A program made the translations under genes and the position numbers. Below are positions 45,700-58,120 of a stretch of 64,000 bases of DNA, piece by piece. Location of the stretch: assembly GCA_033182465.1 (NCBI GenBank), contig CP137318.1, forward strand, positions 2,294,001 to 2,358,000. Direction: 5' to 3'. This DNA is from Sanghuangporus weigelae. Lineage: Eukaryota; Basidiomycota; Agaricomycetes; Hymenochaetales; Hymenochaetaceae. The stretch's first letter is position 1, and the number at the start of each line of letters is the position of its first letter. Under the pieces are notes generated by a model, which worked only from the letters and a program-made list of their open reading frames with translations, searched no databases and had not been told where the DNA came from.

Positions 45700-46317
45700 C
45701 TCGGACGACGCTGGCGAAGACAAGAAGAAGTAACAGCAAGGGCTGGCTAGAACCGAAGGATATGGCGGCTGGAGTTAAAGCAGGGGGACGGAGTTGTAAG
45801 TCGCCGCCAGCGACGATCGTGATGGACAGGATGAGAGGACGACGGAGAAGAAGAGACGGAAGCAGGGGGAGATGGACGGCGAGCAGGAAGGAGCGGGCCA
45901 GCAAAGTAGGAGCGGGCCAGTCGTGGTAGTAGTAAGTAGTAGTGCCTGTCGTCGTGCTAGGTTGAGCGGCCTGGTAGCAGTGCAAGTAGCAGTTACTCGT
46001 GGTTGTCACGCTCATTTCAATATTAAAATGTATATCTCCAAATGGAGTATTAATAGTAAGTGGCGTATCCCATTTTGAGATCCTTGTTATTAATTAATAT
46101 CAGTTAGTTCTATCGATATCATCTTGCATATGGCGTTCACGCGACGCATGTAGCGAGTTCTCTCAGTATGCTCGACACCCTCTCTTACACTATCATAGCA
46201 TAGCATTGCTTATGTACACTATGACTACCAACACTTCACAGCACCTCGACTTTTATAGCTCAATACATTCATTCTCTTATCATACAAGCACAAGTCCACT
46301 ATAGGCGCATCCGGAGC
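45700..46317. other. BCK1-like gene leader with long upstream frame
   Basis: About 620 bp between the BCK1-like start and the GID8 end. It contains a minus-strand 108-codon frame (46015 to 45689) that overlaps the kinase start out of frame, and two copies of GGAGCGGGCCAG 19 bp apart (45890 and 45909). Confidence 0.5.
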
Positions 46318-47547
46318 CTATCGCGATCCCTCAGGATGCAGTCCATTCCGCAGATCGACCTACAGCTAGTCAGTCAGCGATGAACTCGGATATAGACTTC
46401 TCTCTCCTTCCCAGAAGCACCCACCTTCGGAAATTCGGCCTTCTCTTCGAGCGCAGCCTCGCCCCAGCATAGAAGTTTTATTAATGCAACAAGCTTCGCT
46501 TCCTTCCCGTGACTGAATTTCTCCAATATCGCCGCGTTCAGTTCGCCGGCAGTCTTCAGCCGCTGAGCCGGAGATAGTAACTCAGCGATGGCCGGCGGTA
46601 TCGTAGCTGTCGACTCAAAAGCTAGCAACGCCATCGTACGTTCAAGCTCTAACAAGAACTCGGGCTCTTCCTCGCCACGCGGCGCAAGTTCCTGCTGCGC
46701 GAACTCGAGCGCTTCGGCGATATGGCCTTGGCGAATGTATTCAATGAGCTTCTGTTGCTGAAGTCGGAAGTACAACTTTGGCTGCGTGTCCAAAATCTGT
46801 AACAATATATCGTCAGCCCGACTAAAATGCGGAAAGGATAGATTTGCAAATAGACTGAAGAATCATATTGAAGACTGAAGTATGGTGATTGTGTTTCCTC
46901 AGAGGCATGGATGCCTCAGAATGGTGCATGAACAGTTTAATCATCTGATCCTGGTTGACCAGGGCAGGGAAAATGGAAAGTCAGGAGGAAGAAAAACGAA
47001 CCTCCGGATCCAGCTCATTGACGCGCATAATCGCCTCTTCCACATCCCCACGCTGCAAAGCCTCTCGGATGATAGTTCTATCTTCAATGCTTCGCGAATC
47101 GGCAGGGAGCAACAAGTCCGCCTCTTTGCTGAACTCTTCCGCTGCAGTCTTGTAGCCTTCAATGACTAGGTAGTCCATCACGAGCCTGTTCAGGTCACTG
47201 AAACGTTGACGTCAGATCCTGTTCCATACAAAGAACAGAATAAAAGGACGAAGAAATTCAGATAATACATGCAAAATTTTTGGGATCATCAAGTAACAAA
47301 GGCTATCAGAGAGATTCCCAATATGTTGTTCATCCTTTATGTTCTGAGTGCACGCATCCTCTGGATGGGCAGCAAAGGACTGAAGACAAGAAACCAGCCG
47401 ACTCACTGTTTGTTAATCTGCACTTCGTGTAGGCGTTTATCCCATTCCTCTTTACGGATGGCAATTTTCTGCGCATTCGGCGGCTGAATACATGGCAAGA
47501 TGAGTGAAACTGGTGATCCAGAGGATAAAGAGGATGTGACAGACCAT
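46318..47547 (-). CDS. GID8: GID8-type LisH-CTLH-CRA protein (GID/CTLH ubiquitin ligase)
   Basis: Core scaffold subunit of the GID/CTLH E3 ubiquitin ligase, which in yeast targets gluconeogenic enzymes. Order: NAQKIAIRKEEWDKRLHEVQ, LisH DLNRLVMDYLVIEGYKTAAE, CTLH TIIREALQRGDVEEAIMRVN, PKLYFRLQQQKLIEYIRQG, then CRA ELERTMALLAFES and EAKLVALIKLLCWGEAALEE. I take a Met-only first exon (ATG 47545-47547, donor GTCTGT) joined to PPNAQK; this start is uncertain. The 3' end depends on a last intron after EFPK. If spliced, VDLRNGLHPEGSR ends at 46318; if retained, the frame ends at 46374. Confidence 0.88.
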
Positions 47548-47728
47548 GGAGGAAAATTTAAACCTTTATGTAACTTCAGGGCCGGTGATCTGGCTTCTTA
47601 GCTTTGTCAACCACGCGAATCATACTGCGAATGCTTTTCTAAAAATTAGAAAACTGAAATACAGGGTGGATAAACTACTGTACAATAAGTAAAGCAAATG
47701 CACTCTAAATCGTTTCCAATACAGCACA

Positions 47729-48535
47729 CTACGCAGTAGAGACCACACCTCCCGCCTTAATCATCTGTAGGAAAGAATCCTGATTCAGTGCTGAAAACAT
47801 AACTTGAGTCAATTGAACGATCTAATAAGTAATAACGGACACATACTCTTCTCAGTATTTCCTGACGGTGGTGCATTCTTCTTTTTCTTCTTCGAGTCAA
47901 GGGTGGGTTTTGGTAGCGTTGGCTTTCCAGATCCTCGTTGCGCTTTGGTCTCTTTCTGAGCAACTGCAGCAGCTGCTTGCGTTTGCTGGATTGCATTGAA
48001 CAGCTTTACGACTGAGTGGCAGCATCATCAGTATCTTTTTTGTTTATACGAATAATAAATACACACCTCCCCTCTGCGCAACTTTTCTAAGCGACCTTTC
48101 GCGCTCTGTCCCCCATCCTCCAATCACGTCTTGAATATGGTTTTTCTCTTCCCTTTCCTTCTTTTCACCTTCTAAAAGCTTCTTTGCTTTGGTCTCGAGT
48201 TTCTCATCTGTTCGTCGTTTTGCGACCGACGGTTTCAACGCGAGGGGCTGACTCGTTGGTGCATCTGTGTTCAGCAGTGCCTGTAGTGCTGTCCCGAAAC
48301 GCGATGGGGAGGTCGCTCGTCGTTTACGTTTTTGCGTCTTCCGTGATTTGACGCTTCTGTGAGCTTCAGTAATTTCATCCTCTGTCGGCAAACTTTCGGC
48401 GTCCGAGTCGGTCTCAGCAGAAGAGTTCGGCGCATCTGAGTCTGCATTTACGAAGCTTCTCTCATCAGAAGAGCTAGATGAGGCCGCATCGTCATTCCCG
48501 TCGCCCGAGAGCCTTGGACGCTTAGTAGGAGGCAT
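47729..48535 (-). CDS. RRP15: ribosomal RNA-processing protein RRP15-like
   Basis: Nucleolar factor for 60S pre-rRNA processing. The start is ATG 48533-48535 (MPPTKRPRLSGDGND). The N-terminal third is acidic and Ser-rich. The Rrp15 domain follows: SRFGTALQALLNTDAP, KAKKLLEGEKKEREEKNH, RERSLRKVAQRG, VVKLFNAIQQTQ, then a Lys-rich tail. The last exon is NQDSFLQMIKAGGVVSTA, ending at 47729. The final SFLxMIKAGG block is conserved in the family and supports the exon. About 215 aa over four exons. It is divergent from the ankyrin-DIL gene. Confidence 0.88.
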
Positions 48536-48940
48536 GTGTAACAATGGTTTTGTGGGAGAGACCGAAACGGTGGTCGTCAAAGTCAAAAAATAAAATCGGG
48601 AGGGTAACGCGACGCGGAACCATTTGACGCGAGCCGCATCACTTTCACTCACTTTCACTCGGCACACATGCACGTCTCTCACCGCCCTCCAGCCTCAAGC
48701 GTCCTCATATTCTAGACATCAGATTTTTATCCTAGCATTTATACCGATACCAACAAGGTGGCTTTAACTGGCGTAAGATCTCGGTTGGGCACATTATTCA
48801 AGTCGTCCGACCCATCATATTCAACGCAGCGCTCTGCCGCTTCTGTTGCCAAAGATCACAAACGCCCTTTGTCCGTGCATCTTTGGCCAATCGCGCTCGT
48901 CAAGGTCCCAACGATTATCATCTCAGACTATAGTGACAAG

Positions 48941-51900
48941 ATGCCGTCTGCCTCCCAGCCATCCGAGTTCATGCCAGAACCGGATCTCCACCCGCTTTAC
49001 CCTGCCCCGACTGAGGTCGCGCGTTTACTGTCTACCAACTCAGGGTTGAGTCCTACCCAGAAGTCCACGCTTGTCACGCATTGTATGACGCGTGCCTGTA
49101 TTTTCGCCGACCTTTCCTTCTTCCAGTATATCCTTCATGACCCTCAAGCACACCCATTTCTCGATCTCAATTATCAGGATGAGGATGGGCTGGTGTATGT
49201 CAGTGTCATCATAGAAGGTTTCGGATCAGAGTCAGAAAGAGACGTTGAAAGGGAAGAGTGTGTCCGACTACTTATCGCTGAGGGAGCAGATGTGAATATA
49301 CCCGATAAAGGTGAGTTTATGAGCTCCAGTCTCGTTTGATTCTTCAGCTAATATGCCTAAAGCCGGCTGGACTCCGCTTCACCATGCCGCATTACTTGCT
49401 CCTCCAACGCTGATTTCGTATCTCCTTACTCATGGCTGTTCTCCATTTCTGAAAACATCACGAGGAATGACCGCATTGGATATAGTAACTGCTTATGCAG
49501 TCATTCCAGGACGCGAAGATATTGCCTTATTCCTGGAAGAAGCTATGAAGGGCGAAGGCTGGCAGGGAAGCAAGTTGAATGCCGAACGCCATGTGGTTGA
49601 TAGGAAGCTGAAGGAGAGGGAGAAGAGATACTCGGAGAGACGAGCAATCTCGAAGATCTTGGAACTTAGCGGTGATATGCATTGGTGGAGGGAGAATGGC
49701 ATGTTCGAGTCTTCGGTAGAGGACTCCGAGGATGAAGGTGATGGTGAAGAACAAGATGATGACATTTATGTTCGTTGTTCTCTCCTATTCAGGACTCGCT
49801 GCTTGAGTTGACGGATCTCCTTGCAGACCCCTCCCCCGGATTACTCCTCCATGCTGGTATTCTCACCGGCATCTTTGTCTGGAATCCTTGATTCTTTAAT
49901 AACGAATTTCATGCCCTCGAGACGAAATGCTACTCCTGCAAACGGTCTATATATGCTAGCCCGATTTGCCTGTTTAACTTGTGACCACACATGGTTAGAA
50001 GAGCTAGTAATGGGTGCGGCAGATGCTATTGAAGACATCGCTTTTGTGAGTATCTTATGTTATCTCGAAGCTTCCAAGACATCTAACACAATTTAGAACC
50101 ACCCTGACGATTTAACCTACTCAATCTTTTGGTTATACAACTGCACGATCTGGTTACACCTCATGCGTTGCGATTCAGCAATAAGTGAAACTTGTGAACT
50201 CGTGGGATCATTTGACCTTATTGAAGAAATCATCAATACGGTCTATGGCGAGTGTTTCTGCGTCTTTGGCATTGCACTGATTTGACCATCACTCTTTTAT
50301 AGTCCTCATAATCCGAGTCGCTGAACGTCGTATTGATGGCCTCATCGATACTGCGCTCTTGGACTACTCCCCTCCTGAAGCTGAGCTTGAACAAGTGCAG
50401 TTCGAATCAGAGTGGTCCATTTTCCGATCCCCGTTTTCAAAGAAGAGAGTGGCCTCTCAAACTATCACACCCTCTTCAACGGCGGCATCTATAAGAAGTA
50501 GCCGACCGGATTCTCCTATTCCAGGTACATCTAGGCCGACATCTCCCGTCCCTCAACAGGGCAGCTTTATGCCACTGACACTGAAGGGCTTTTCCTCCAT
50601 AGGCAACACAATGACTCGCCATAGAGTTGTATCGACAGCATCTTTGCAATCATTTATGAATGAAGGCCCTCCTCCATCACAGACTCCTCAAGAGCTGGTT
50701 ATTTTCTTGTCAGCCTTGCATGAGCTTCTGGTCGATAGCGGCGTAAACCCTGCGATCATCACGCAGTTGTGGTCGCAAGTTTTGTATTGGACGTCGTGTA
50801 AGTCAAGTCACGTTTGTCAGCGTCAGATGGCTTACAGTCACGTAGCTGAGACGTTTAATAGAATCCTGACTCGAAAGCGATATTTGTGCAGGTAAGAGCA
50901 ATAGACCTGCTCGGGCTTAGTGATTCTGACTCGCTTTCGTAGATCCCGTGCACTGCAAATTGGCATGAACCTCAGTGTTCTGGAGGAATGGCTGGCAGAC
51001 GCTGGTCTGCCTCGAGGAGTTGCATCGCATTTCAATCCCGTACGAGAGCTCCTTCTATGGCTGCAGGTTAGTTTTTCGAACGGTGGTACTATAGATCTTT
51101 TTGCTCATGTATGTGCAGTGTCTGTCATCCATGGATGACTTCTCGAATTTGATTGCGACAATACAAACGCTCAAAAACTTGAATCCGTTACAGGTATGTT
51201 CCATCGTGGAAATGGGCTCAACGCTTAAGGCTCACATTATCAGATGCGGCGAGCTGTTCGGGATTACAAGTGAGTATGCCTGCATGCATATACTTTGCTT
51301 CATGAACTCACTGGCTTTAGATACGAAGTAAACGAGTTGAGGATGAGTGACGACTGCAATCAATATCTGATGCAACTGCAGAAAGATTGGGAACGACAAC
51401 GAGTACGGCTCGGAGTTGAGGCAATGAGGAAAGAGGTATTAGCTCACATCTCTTTCAAGGAATTTAGCCAATCATTCCTCTACCAGATTACTGATCGTGG
51501 GGACGATGATGACGATGACGACAGTTTCTCCTCAATAAACGCAGAGACGAATGAAGCTTCAACTTGCGACAAGTCATACTCTGCTAGCTCTGTTGATGAC
51601 CTCGCAACGAGCAGAAGCAACGTCGACATGCTCTTTGATAAGTCATCTGATATGTCTGAATGGACACCACAACAGCCTCCAGAAGTACTCGGGGAACTGT
51701 TAGAGTCAAGGTACATGCTGCCGCTCGTCCTACCTTCCGACCCACGTATGCTCTCAGCCGTCATCTGGAAAAGGACGGACCACGGACATGGATCAAACCC
51801 GAACAACCTGGACCGAGTCTCTTTCGGAAGAGAGCATATGCGAGCGTCAAGCACTGTGCGGCTGGCGCATCGCCGCGTCTTTGATTGGGTCACCAAAGGA

Positions 51901-52149
51901 AGGCACATGAGGGAAGTTGGTACAGAGATATTGGATTATGTTGATGGTTCTTCGGGATCCGGTCGCTGGAGACGCCGGGTAGACATTGATACGCAAGATG
52001 AGGAAGCAACAGAGGGCGTCAAATCCCGTCGTGCCTCGACGAGTCGTGATAGCGACGAGGAACGACCGCGATTGAATCACGTTCACTTGACGAGTCTTGC
52101 ACGAGCTGCATCATCTAGAAGTAGGCAAGGTCGGGCATCTGGAAGCTAG
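48941..52149 (+). CDS. ankyrin repeat and DIL (dilute) domain protein
   Basis: Fungal protein joining ankyrin repeats to the DIL domain otherwise known from class V myosin tails and afadin; the fungal function is unknown, and a trafficking or polarity role is inferred. The start is MPSASQPSEFMPEPD at 48941. Ankyrin repeats include EECVRLLIAEGADVNIPDK and GWTPLHHAALLAPPTLISYL. After an acidic linker comes the DIL region: YSIFWLYNCTIWLHLMRCDS, LLVDSGVNPAIITQLWSQVL, YWTSSETFNRILTRKRYLCR, RALQIGMNLSVLEEWLADAG and VRELLLWLQ. A disordered, Ser/Asp-rich tail ends in SRSRQGRASGS. About 880 aa and ten or more exons. Confidence 0.88.
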
Positions 52150-52424
52150 AGGTTATTTCTGTTCCATGGTAGATGATAATTCTTTTCCTTTCTATGCTCT
52201 ACTGCGTTATCTTTGTTATCGGACATCCTACTGCAATTTTTCGCTTGTGCTGTTAATTACGACGCATTTTGATTCAATTCGAGCATTAATGAGCTTTATA
52301 GTGATTTAATCCATTCATTGAAAGGACTTGTAGTACTCTCTGCACTTGTGCCTATCAAGTTACATAAGAAGATCGTCAGGCGGGAAAATTGAGTTTGTTC
52401 ATATTTGTCTCTATCCTATCTGTC

Positions 52425-54835
52425 ATGACGCGTTCGAAAACGGTCTTCTGGCCAGCAGATATTCAGAGGCGTGGTTTTGTGTTCGGCTGGAAAAACACGG
52501 ACACTACTGTCGTATCTGGAACTTGCGCCTTCGAAGGTGTTCGTTGGGCTTATTTATTCTCTCGAAGTAGCAGTATTAAGTCGAAAGTGTTTCTCAGCAA
52601 GCCGACGCGGAAAGCATCTTGACCCGAGTAAATAGCATCCTCTCTCAAGATAGTACATCAACTCGACCCCTCGAGCTGCTTGGTACCATCCCGAGTCGAA
52701 AAGAACCCCTCGTTACTGAAGTAATTTGGCAGAATACGATCGATTGGCCTGATCAGTAAGTCTGTTTCTTATGCAAGCGATTTCTGAGCTTTAATATCCA
52801 GTAGGAAAGAAATCGTGTACTATAAAAGGCCGAAGTATGGTTCAATGCGCCATTATAGTCTCCTTGGAATCGATCTCGATTTGCTTCTGACGATTCCGAG
52901 TGCTGAGAAGGCGACGTCTTTGGATGCACAACATAATAAAATTCAGTCATCACAAGATTGCTTCACAGAAAAACGAATTTGCTTTCAACGCGGAATCGAT
53001 TCATGTAGTATAGACCAGGTTTATCATCTCCCATATTTCCGATCCAGTGTCACTTACTCTCATGTCAACAGATGAACAGTGCAGACAGAATTATGACCCA
53101 GTTGAGAAGCGCTGTAGAACGCAGTGTACTTTCGGAACCACGAAGCGCGAACTCACCCACGACGAGCCATGCGCTACTTGTGGTCAAAAGATTATGTGAA
53201 ATCTGTGCAGATCTTCTTTATTCTCTACGGATCAGTGTACCTCGTCTCTATGGAGTCGGGACAAATTTGTATTCCCTCGCAAGTTCGGGTAAGTGAATCT
53301 CGATTACACACGGCTAGTCAGCATTTTCTGATCTGGCATTAGTGCAGCAGCTTGATCTGCGCTGTGAACAAACTGTTTTCGTGCTTCGTCAAGCTTGGCT
53401 TCTCGACCATACAAAGGAGACAAGTAATGACAAGATTTCTGCGCACTACATTAGGTTCCTTTCATTCTCGTGTTTCGTTTCATACGCCATTATTGATCGA
53501 CGTGTAGCACGCAGAACTGTATTTGGCTGATCCTCAATGACGTTATTATCGGCTGTGCTGTCGGTATCTTCCTGACGGATAATAATAAGTATCTGGCAAG
53601 AATGATCCATACGTTTGTCGAGGTAAACTGGTTCAGATGTTTTGCTGTTCATTTCATTTCTGATTTCGAATCATAGACATGGATTGTTGATTCGATAAGG
53701 GGGTCAATTCACTGGTTAGATAACTGGCCTGCTGGACTCAAGCTGAATACGGAATTGAGTCGTTTCCTCTTCCTCGTCTTCAATGCTTTGCTCGATTCAT
53801 GGGAAGGTACGCGGCTGATATGACTGTCAGTAGGAGCTGTTAATCTTGATAAATCCTTTTCGATAGTTGTTCTGAAAATCGTTGGCGGTCTACTTCCGTC
53901 TGTTATCATCATCATCGGCATTTCTGGAATTCTGGGAATGACCATGATCCTGGCGTCTCTGTCAGATTTAATTAGTCTCCTAAGCATTCACCTATCCATA
54001 TCCTACGCTATCACCAGAGTCGCCTTCAAAACGCAACTTCTAATGGCTAAGTCGTTGTTCAATCTGTTTCGAGGTGCGCTTGTCCTCTTTTACTCAGTTG
54101 AATCTGTCACTTATTCAAACGCAGGGAAACGTTACAATGTCTTGAGAGCACGCGTAGATGATTGGGACTATGATCTGGACCAACTACTGCTCGGCGCAAT
54201 GCTCCTCACTTTGATCAACTTCCTCTTTCCGACTATCACTGTATATTATATGCTCTTCGCACTCGTAAGTTTTGTCTCCTTCGAAAAGCGGTACTGTTAC
54301 CTATCCCTGACATGGCTCTAGACTAGACTCGGGGTGCAAGCGCTACAAGCCGGAATAAAAATCGCGTTGGCTCTTCTGAATCATTTCCCCCTGTTCGCAC
54401 TCACACTTCGAATCAAGGATCCTTGGAGGCTTCCTGGTAACTATCGTTGCGCCTCGCTATTCACATGATTGACGATCGTGGTTTTCCGCAGGTGGAATTG
54501 TCTTCCGTCCGTATCGTCCGACTAGGCTAAACGAGCAAGAACCGAGTTTTATTACACAGGTAAGCTAGGGTCTTCTGCATTTCCGGTACATTGACGCAAA
54601 CATGACTAGAATTCTCCGATCACATTGTCGAAGATATTCGGCCAATATTGTAGGCGTTATTATGCTAAGTCGTTCCATGCTTACGCTCAGTCCTATAGAT
54701 GCATTAGGCGCAAAGCTCGGAACCCATTATAACCCGAGCCGTCTCATAAAGGAGCTGCTAAAAGGAAATCCGTTAGATCCTATTCCCCCCAGTTCAATCC
54801 GTTACTCTTACGGTACGCACGCTCCCAGTGGCTGA
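52425..54835 (+). CDS. GPI1: GPI-GlcNAc transferase subunit GPI1 / PIG-Q
   Basis: Membrane subunit of the ER complex for the first step of GPI-anchor synthesis. The start is MTRSKTVFWPADIQRRGFVF at 52425. An intron of about 43 nt joins TCAFE to VESVSQQADAESILTRVNSI. Membrane segments include SVIIIIGISGILGMTMILAS and LLLGAMLLTLINFLFPTITV. The PIG-Q signature GKRYNVLRARVDDWDYDLDQ is present. Then come FPLFALTLRIKDPWRLPGG, FRPYRPTRLNEQ, NSPITLSKIFGQYY and, after an intron ending CCTATAG near 54698, YNPSRLIKELLKGNPLDPIP. It ends at 54835. About 600 aa. Exon borders between 52760 and 53880 are approximate. Confidence 0.88.
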
Positions 54836-54958
54836 GGTGTATCAAGAGTAGTGAGTCGTCACAAGTATGTTTCATTGGCCTTGACGTCTGATGTATCTCC
54901 CGCCAATTAAGCTATTTGAGAAATCAGAATCCATTATCGAGTTCACAGAGTCTTACAC

Positions 54959-56796
54959 TTACTTAGCCTCTTTCTCAACGCGTCTGCGTTTGTCTGCATG
55001 AATTTCTGCCGCTCTTCGATTGATTTCCACTGCTTCTTGCGTTGTAGGGAAGCCAATGTTCCAATAATCCGGAGGAGTTTTCGCCGGCGACCATTGGAAT
55101 CGATGGCGAGATATTCGCTTTTTGTGCGATGATGCCACCTTATCCTGCAAATGATTTTCACTTCCAGAAACCATGACTTCTTTTGAGGTAGATAGCCATG
55201 CAGGCGGCGCCAAACGACTTGGAAGGGGTTCCAGACGATCATAATACTGCAGAAGGTGTCAACGTGATCATCTCGTTCTTGGGAGTGTGTCAATTACCTC
55301 TTTGCAGCAATCACAATCCCCTGCTTCTAGCCTTTGTCTGTGTTTTTTACCTCGCACAACTTCGTCATATTGAAAGGCGACACCATTGTTTTTCGATGTA
55401 TCGATAGCATAGAGCGCGTTGATTGCCTCCCTACAGGATAATAAGATCAGGAGACTTACGAAAGAGAAGCAATATCTACTCACTTGGTATCGGAATATCT
55501 GCCCTTCATTTTACCTGAAACAGACGAAACATTTGGCAAGTCTCCCATGTCTAGCAGGCTCTCCTCAATAAGATTAGGCTTTGGTGCATCCGAATGAATA
55601 CTCTTCCGCTTCCTGACCGTCGGACTTGGAGAAGCAGACTGCGAACGAAGGGCAGATGCTCCCGGTAAATTTCTCTTGGATTTCACTGCCCGTGGACTGC
55701 TGATTGATTGGTGCCTGCTAGAAAAGCGTTGACCGTTGTGAGTTTCCAAGTCCGTGCCATCAGTTCGAACGGACATACATTGTCACCTTTGCAAATGCAC
55801 CGCTCTGTTTGGAAGATGATAGCGAAGGATATTCATTCTCTGTTTTAGACGAAAGTAATCAGCTGAATATTTCACGTTGCTGACGGTCAGCTACATTACC
55901 TTCATTCGGCAGGGGAGAAGAATGCCGCTTTGTTCGAGAGATAGCGTGCCGAATATGAGACTCACCATCGATGCCGTCCTGAAATTCGGCCCCGAAATCG
56001 AAGTCTTCGGGAAGTTGGGCACGCAATACGTTGGCGTGCTTTGATTTGTTGAAAAGCCAAAATTTAAACTGTCGCCACTTCCTATAATCTTCTTTATATT
56101 TACTCTCCGCGCTTTCTTTGGCCGCAACGAGGGAGTCGTACTTGTAGGATAAGCTGTCAAGCTGTGCGCGCAATCTAGATGTTTCCGTGGGGCCAGAGTT
56201 CCCGACTGACTTTAATGGTGACAAGGGGGAGCGTGTCGTGGGTCTCGAGTCAGCTGATGCTCTATTTATAAGGGCCAAAATTGGTCAGATCGCGCATGTA
56301 GTAGCATACGCATCTCCTTACACTGCCGAGATGTCAAATGCATTTCTGACGGAGCGTTGCTGCAAAGAATGGACTTGATGATTCGACTGCTTAAGTTCCT
56401 CCTTTTGTTCCTGGAGTCCGGAGGATATGTGACAAGGCTCCACTTCTTTGGAAAGCAGTGGTTTCTGCGTGCCCTTAGTCTGATCATGATTCGCTTTGAT
56501 GGTCTCCAGTTTCCAGACTTCGGGTTCATCAAGTACCGCCTCTTCTAGGTCATCGAAGGAAGCAAATCCGATTCTTTCGGCAACGTTAATCACTCTGTTA
56601 GTGAGAGCAAACAGCTGTTTGGAAAGTTTATCGTTTGATAAGCGCACATTGCGTATCTGAAAGGCAGCTACGTTGAGATTCCTTCGCACCTATGGATACA
56701 GTAAGACATTACCGTTTCCTCAAGTCTGAGAACTGAATCCTTGTACTTCTTATCCATCTTTCCCTCAGAAACTTTGCGCATTGTTGTTTCTTCCAT
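54959..56796 (-). CDS. DNA end-resection factor, Sae2/Ctp1/CtIP family
   Basis: Activator of the Mre11-Rad50-Nbs1 nuclease at DNA double-strand breaks. The start is ATG 56794-56796 (MEETTMRKVSEGKMDKK), opening a coiled coil that should tetramerise it (VRRNLNVAAFQIRNVRLSND). A disordered middle contains SPLSPLKS-type sites. The family C-terminal domain is clear: ALYAIDTSKNNGVAFQYDEV, RLEAGDCDCCKEYYDRLEPL with the CxxC zinc pair, then ISRHRFQWSPAKTPPDYWNI and GFPTTQEA with the RHR DNA-binding motif. It ends VEKEAK at 54959. About 500 aa. Its start is 168 bp from the divergent Mis14 start. Confidence 0.9.
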
Positions 56797-56964
56797 ACCC
56801 GATGAAAGATTCTATACGGAATGAGGATGAGTGTACATGACTGAATCCACGCTGGACTCGGGCTCGAACGCGTGTGTGCTCTTTGTGACGCGTGTGACGC
56901 AACGCGACTAAGCACGTGAGGCCATCGAGGACGAGGACTTGTCTCTCGCCGCGTAGCCTATGCA

Positions 56965-57867
56965 ATGGCGGAAGCGGACCGAAACGCTGTGCGAGACGAG
57001 TTACCCCGCGTATCGGTAGAGACACTCCAAGACTGGCTTCGTGTCAGAGAAAACTTCACCAGCGCAAGTATCGCAGCTCTCGAATCCAGACTTGCTGAAC
57101 GCGGATCGGAGGACCAGCGGCATGTCTTCCTGCCTCACATTAAACAGGCAAGCAGCTTTCCCTATATCTCGCTACTTCGACTGATGAGGTATATCTATAG
57201 TATGTAGAAAGGACATTTCAGATGGCAAAGCCAAATCTTCGCATAAATGGTCGTAACTTTGACGAGTACGATGATGACGAACAAGGTGTGTCGGATTACT
57301 TTCGGATGACCCGAACGAAACTAATCCAATTGATTGGCAAGACATGGACCAGTTCGACGAGGCTCTGGACAGACGTGTCTGGTCTCTGTCCGATCAACGC
57401 CTCAAGTGGGATCTAGAAATCGCCTTGAAACGACGTGGCGTGCCCATGGAAGTGGAAGCGCTGATGCGTGATTTGATAGCCCAACAAAGGCAGCACGATG
57501 AGGATCTCTTGATTGGCAAAGAAGGAGACATGGATGTGGATGAGGAAGCGCTTGAAGGTACGTTTGACTGAGCTTTGTTATGGTCATGATCACGCTAACT
57601 GTGTCTAGGCCAGCAAAACCTGTCTACGTTAAATCCTGAGCTAGTAGAATTCGGTGCTGAAGTTCAACAAGTACGTCAATAACCATGTCGACTTCCGTAT
57701 ATATCTTACTGACGTTCCTTTCTAGTTGCTTCCTGAACAGCTTGAAAGGACTCATAGAGTTAGAGAGGTTGACACGGAGATTCGCAATCTGCGCACGTAA
57801 TTGGCTTCCTACTCAATTATCAAACCCCGAGAATTTGATTCTCTGTAGCATTACCAAATGTCTGTAG
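56965..57867 (+). CDS. kinetochore protein Mis14/Nsl1-like (MIND complex)
   Basis: Subunit of the MIND/Mis12 kinetochore complex. The start is MAEADRNAVRDELPRVSV at 56965. Segments: LQDWLRVRENFTSASIAALE, LPHIKQ, then MAKPNLRINGRNFDEYDDDE, a 56-nt intron, and DMDQFDEALDRRVWSLSDQR then LKWDLEIALKRRGVP. The end is QLERTHRVREVDTEIRNLRT. The first intron (57148-57221) needs a GC donor (CAG|GCAAGC) to keep HIKQ and MAKPN in phase. The 3' end is uncertain. Splicing GTAATT..CTGTAG gives a stop at 57867, while another frame stays open to 58215. Confidence 0.72.
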
Positions 57868-58120
57868 TCTCATTGCAATGCATTCTTTGACAAATCATGA
57901 TCTACTGAGAGGGGTGGATCGGAAGTTGAACTCTCACAGACTTACACATCATGTGAAGGTAGTATTCAGTCGCGCAAGTGCGTCCGCTCTGATAAAAGGT
58001 GTTCTTGAGTTCTGACGCTCATCCAGGACCTCTCATTAGCTCTCCCTGAGTCTGTTTCTCTCCGTCAGAACACTCGCGAGCCGAGATCTCTACCGGCCTC
58101 GTTTGTCATCATCTTACTTG

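Noticed and set aside
45890-45920. Two copies of GGAGCGGGCCAG
   Set aside because: Only two copies 19 bp apart in a low-complexity leader; not enough for a regulatory claim.
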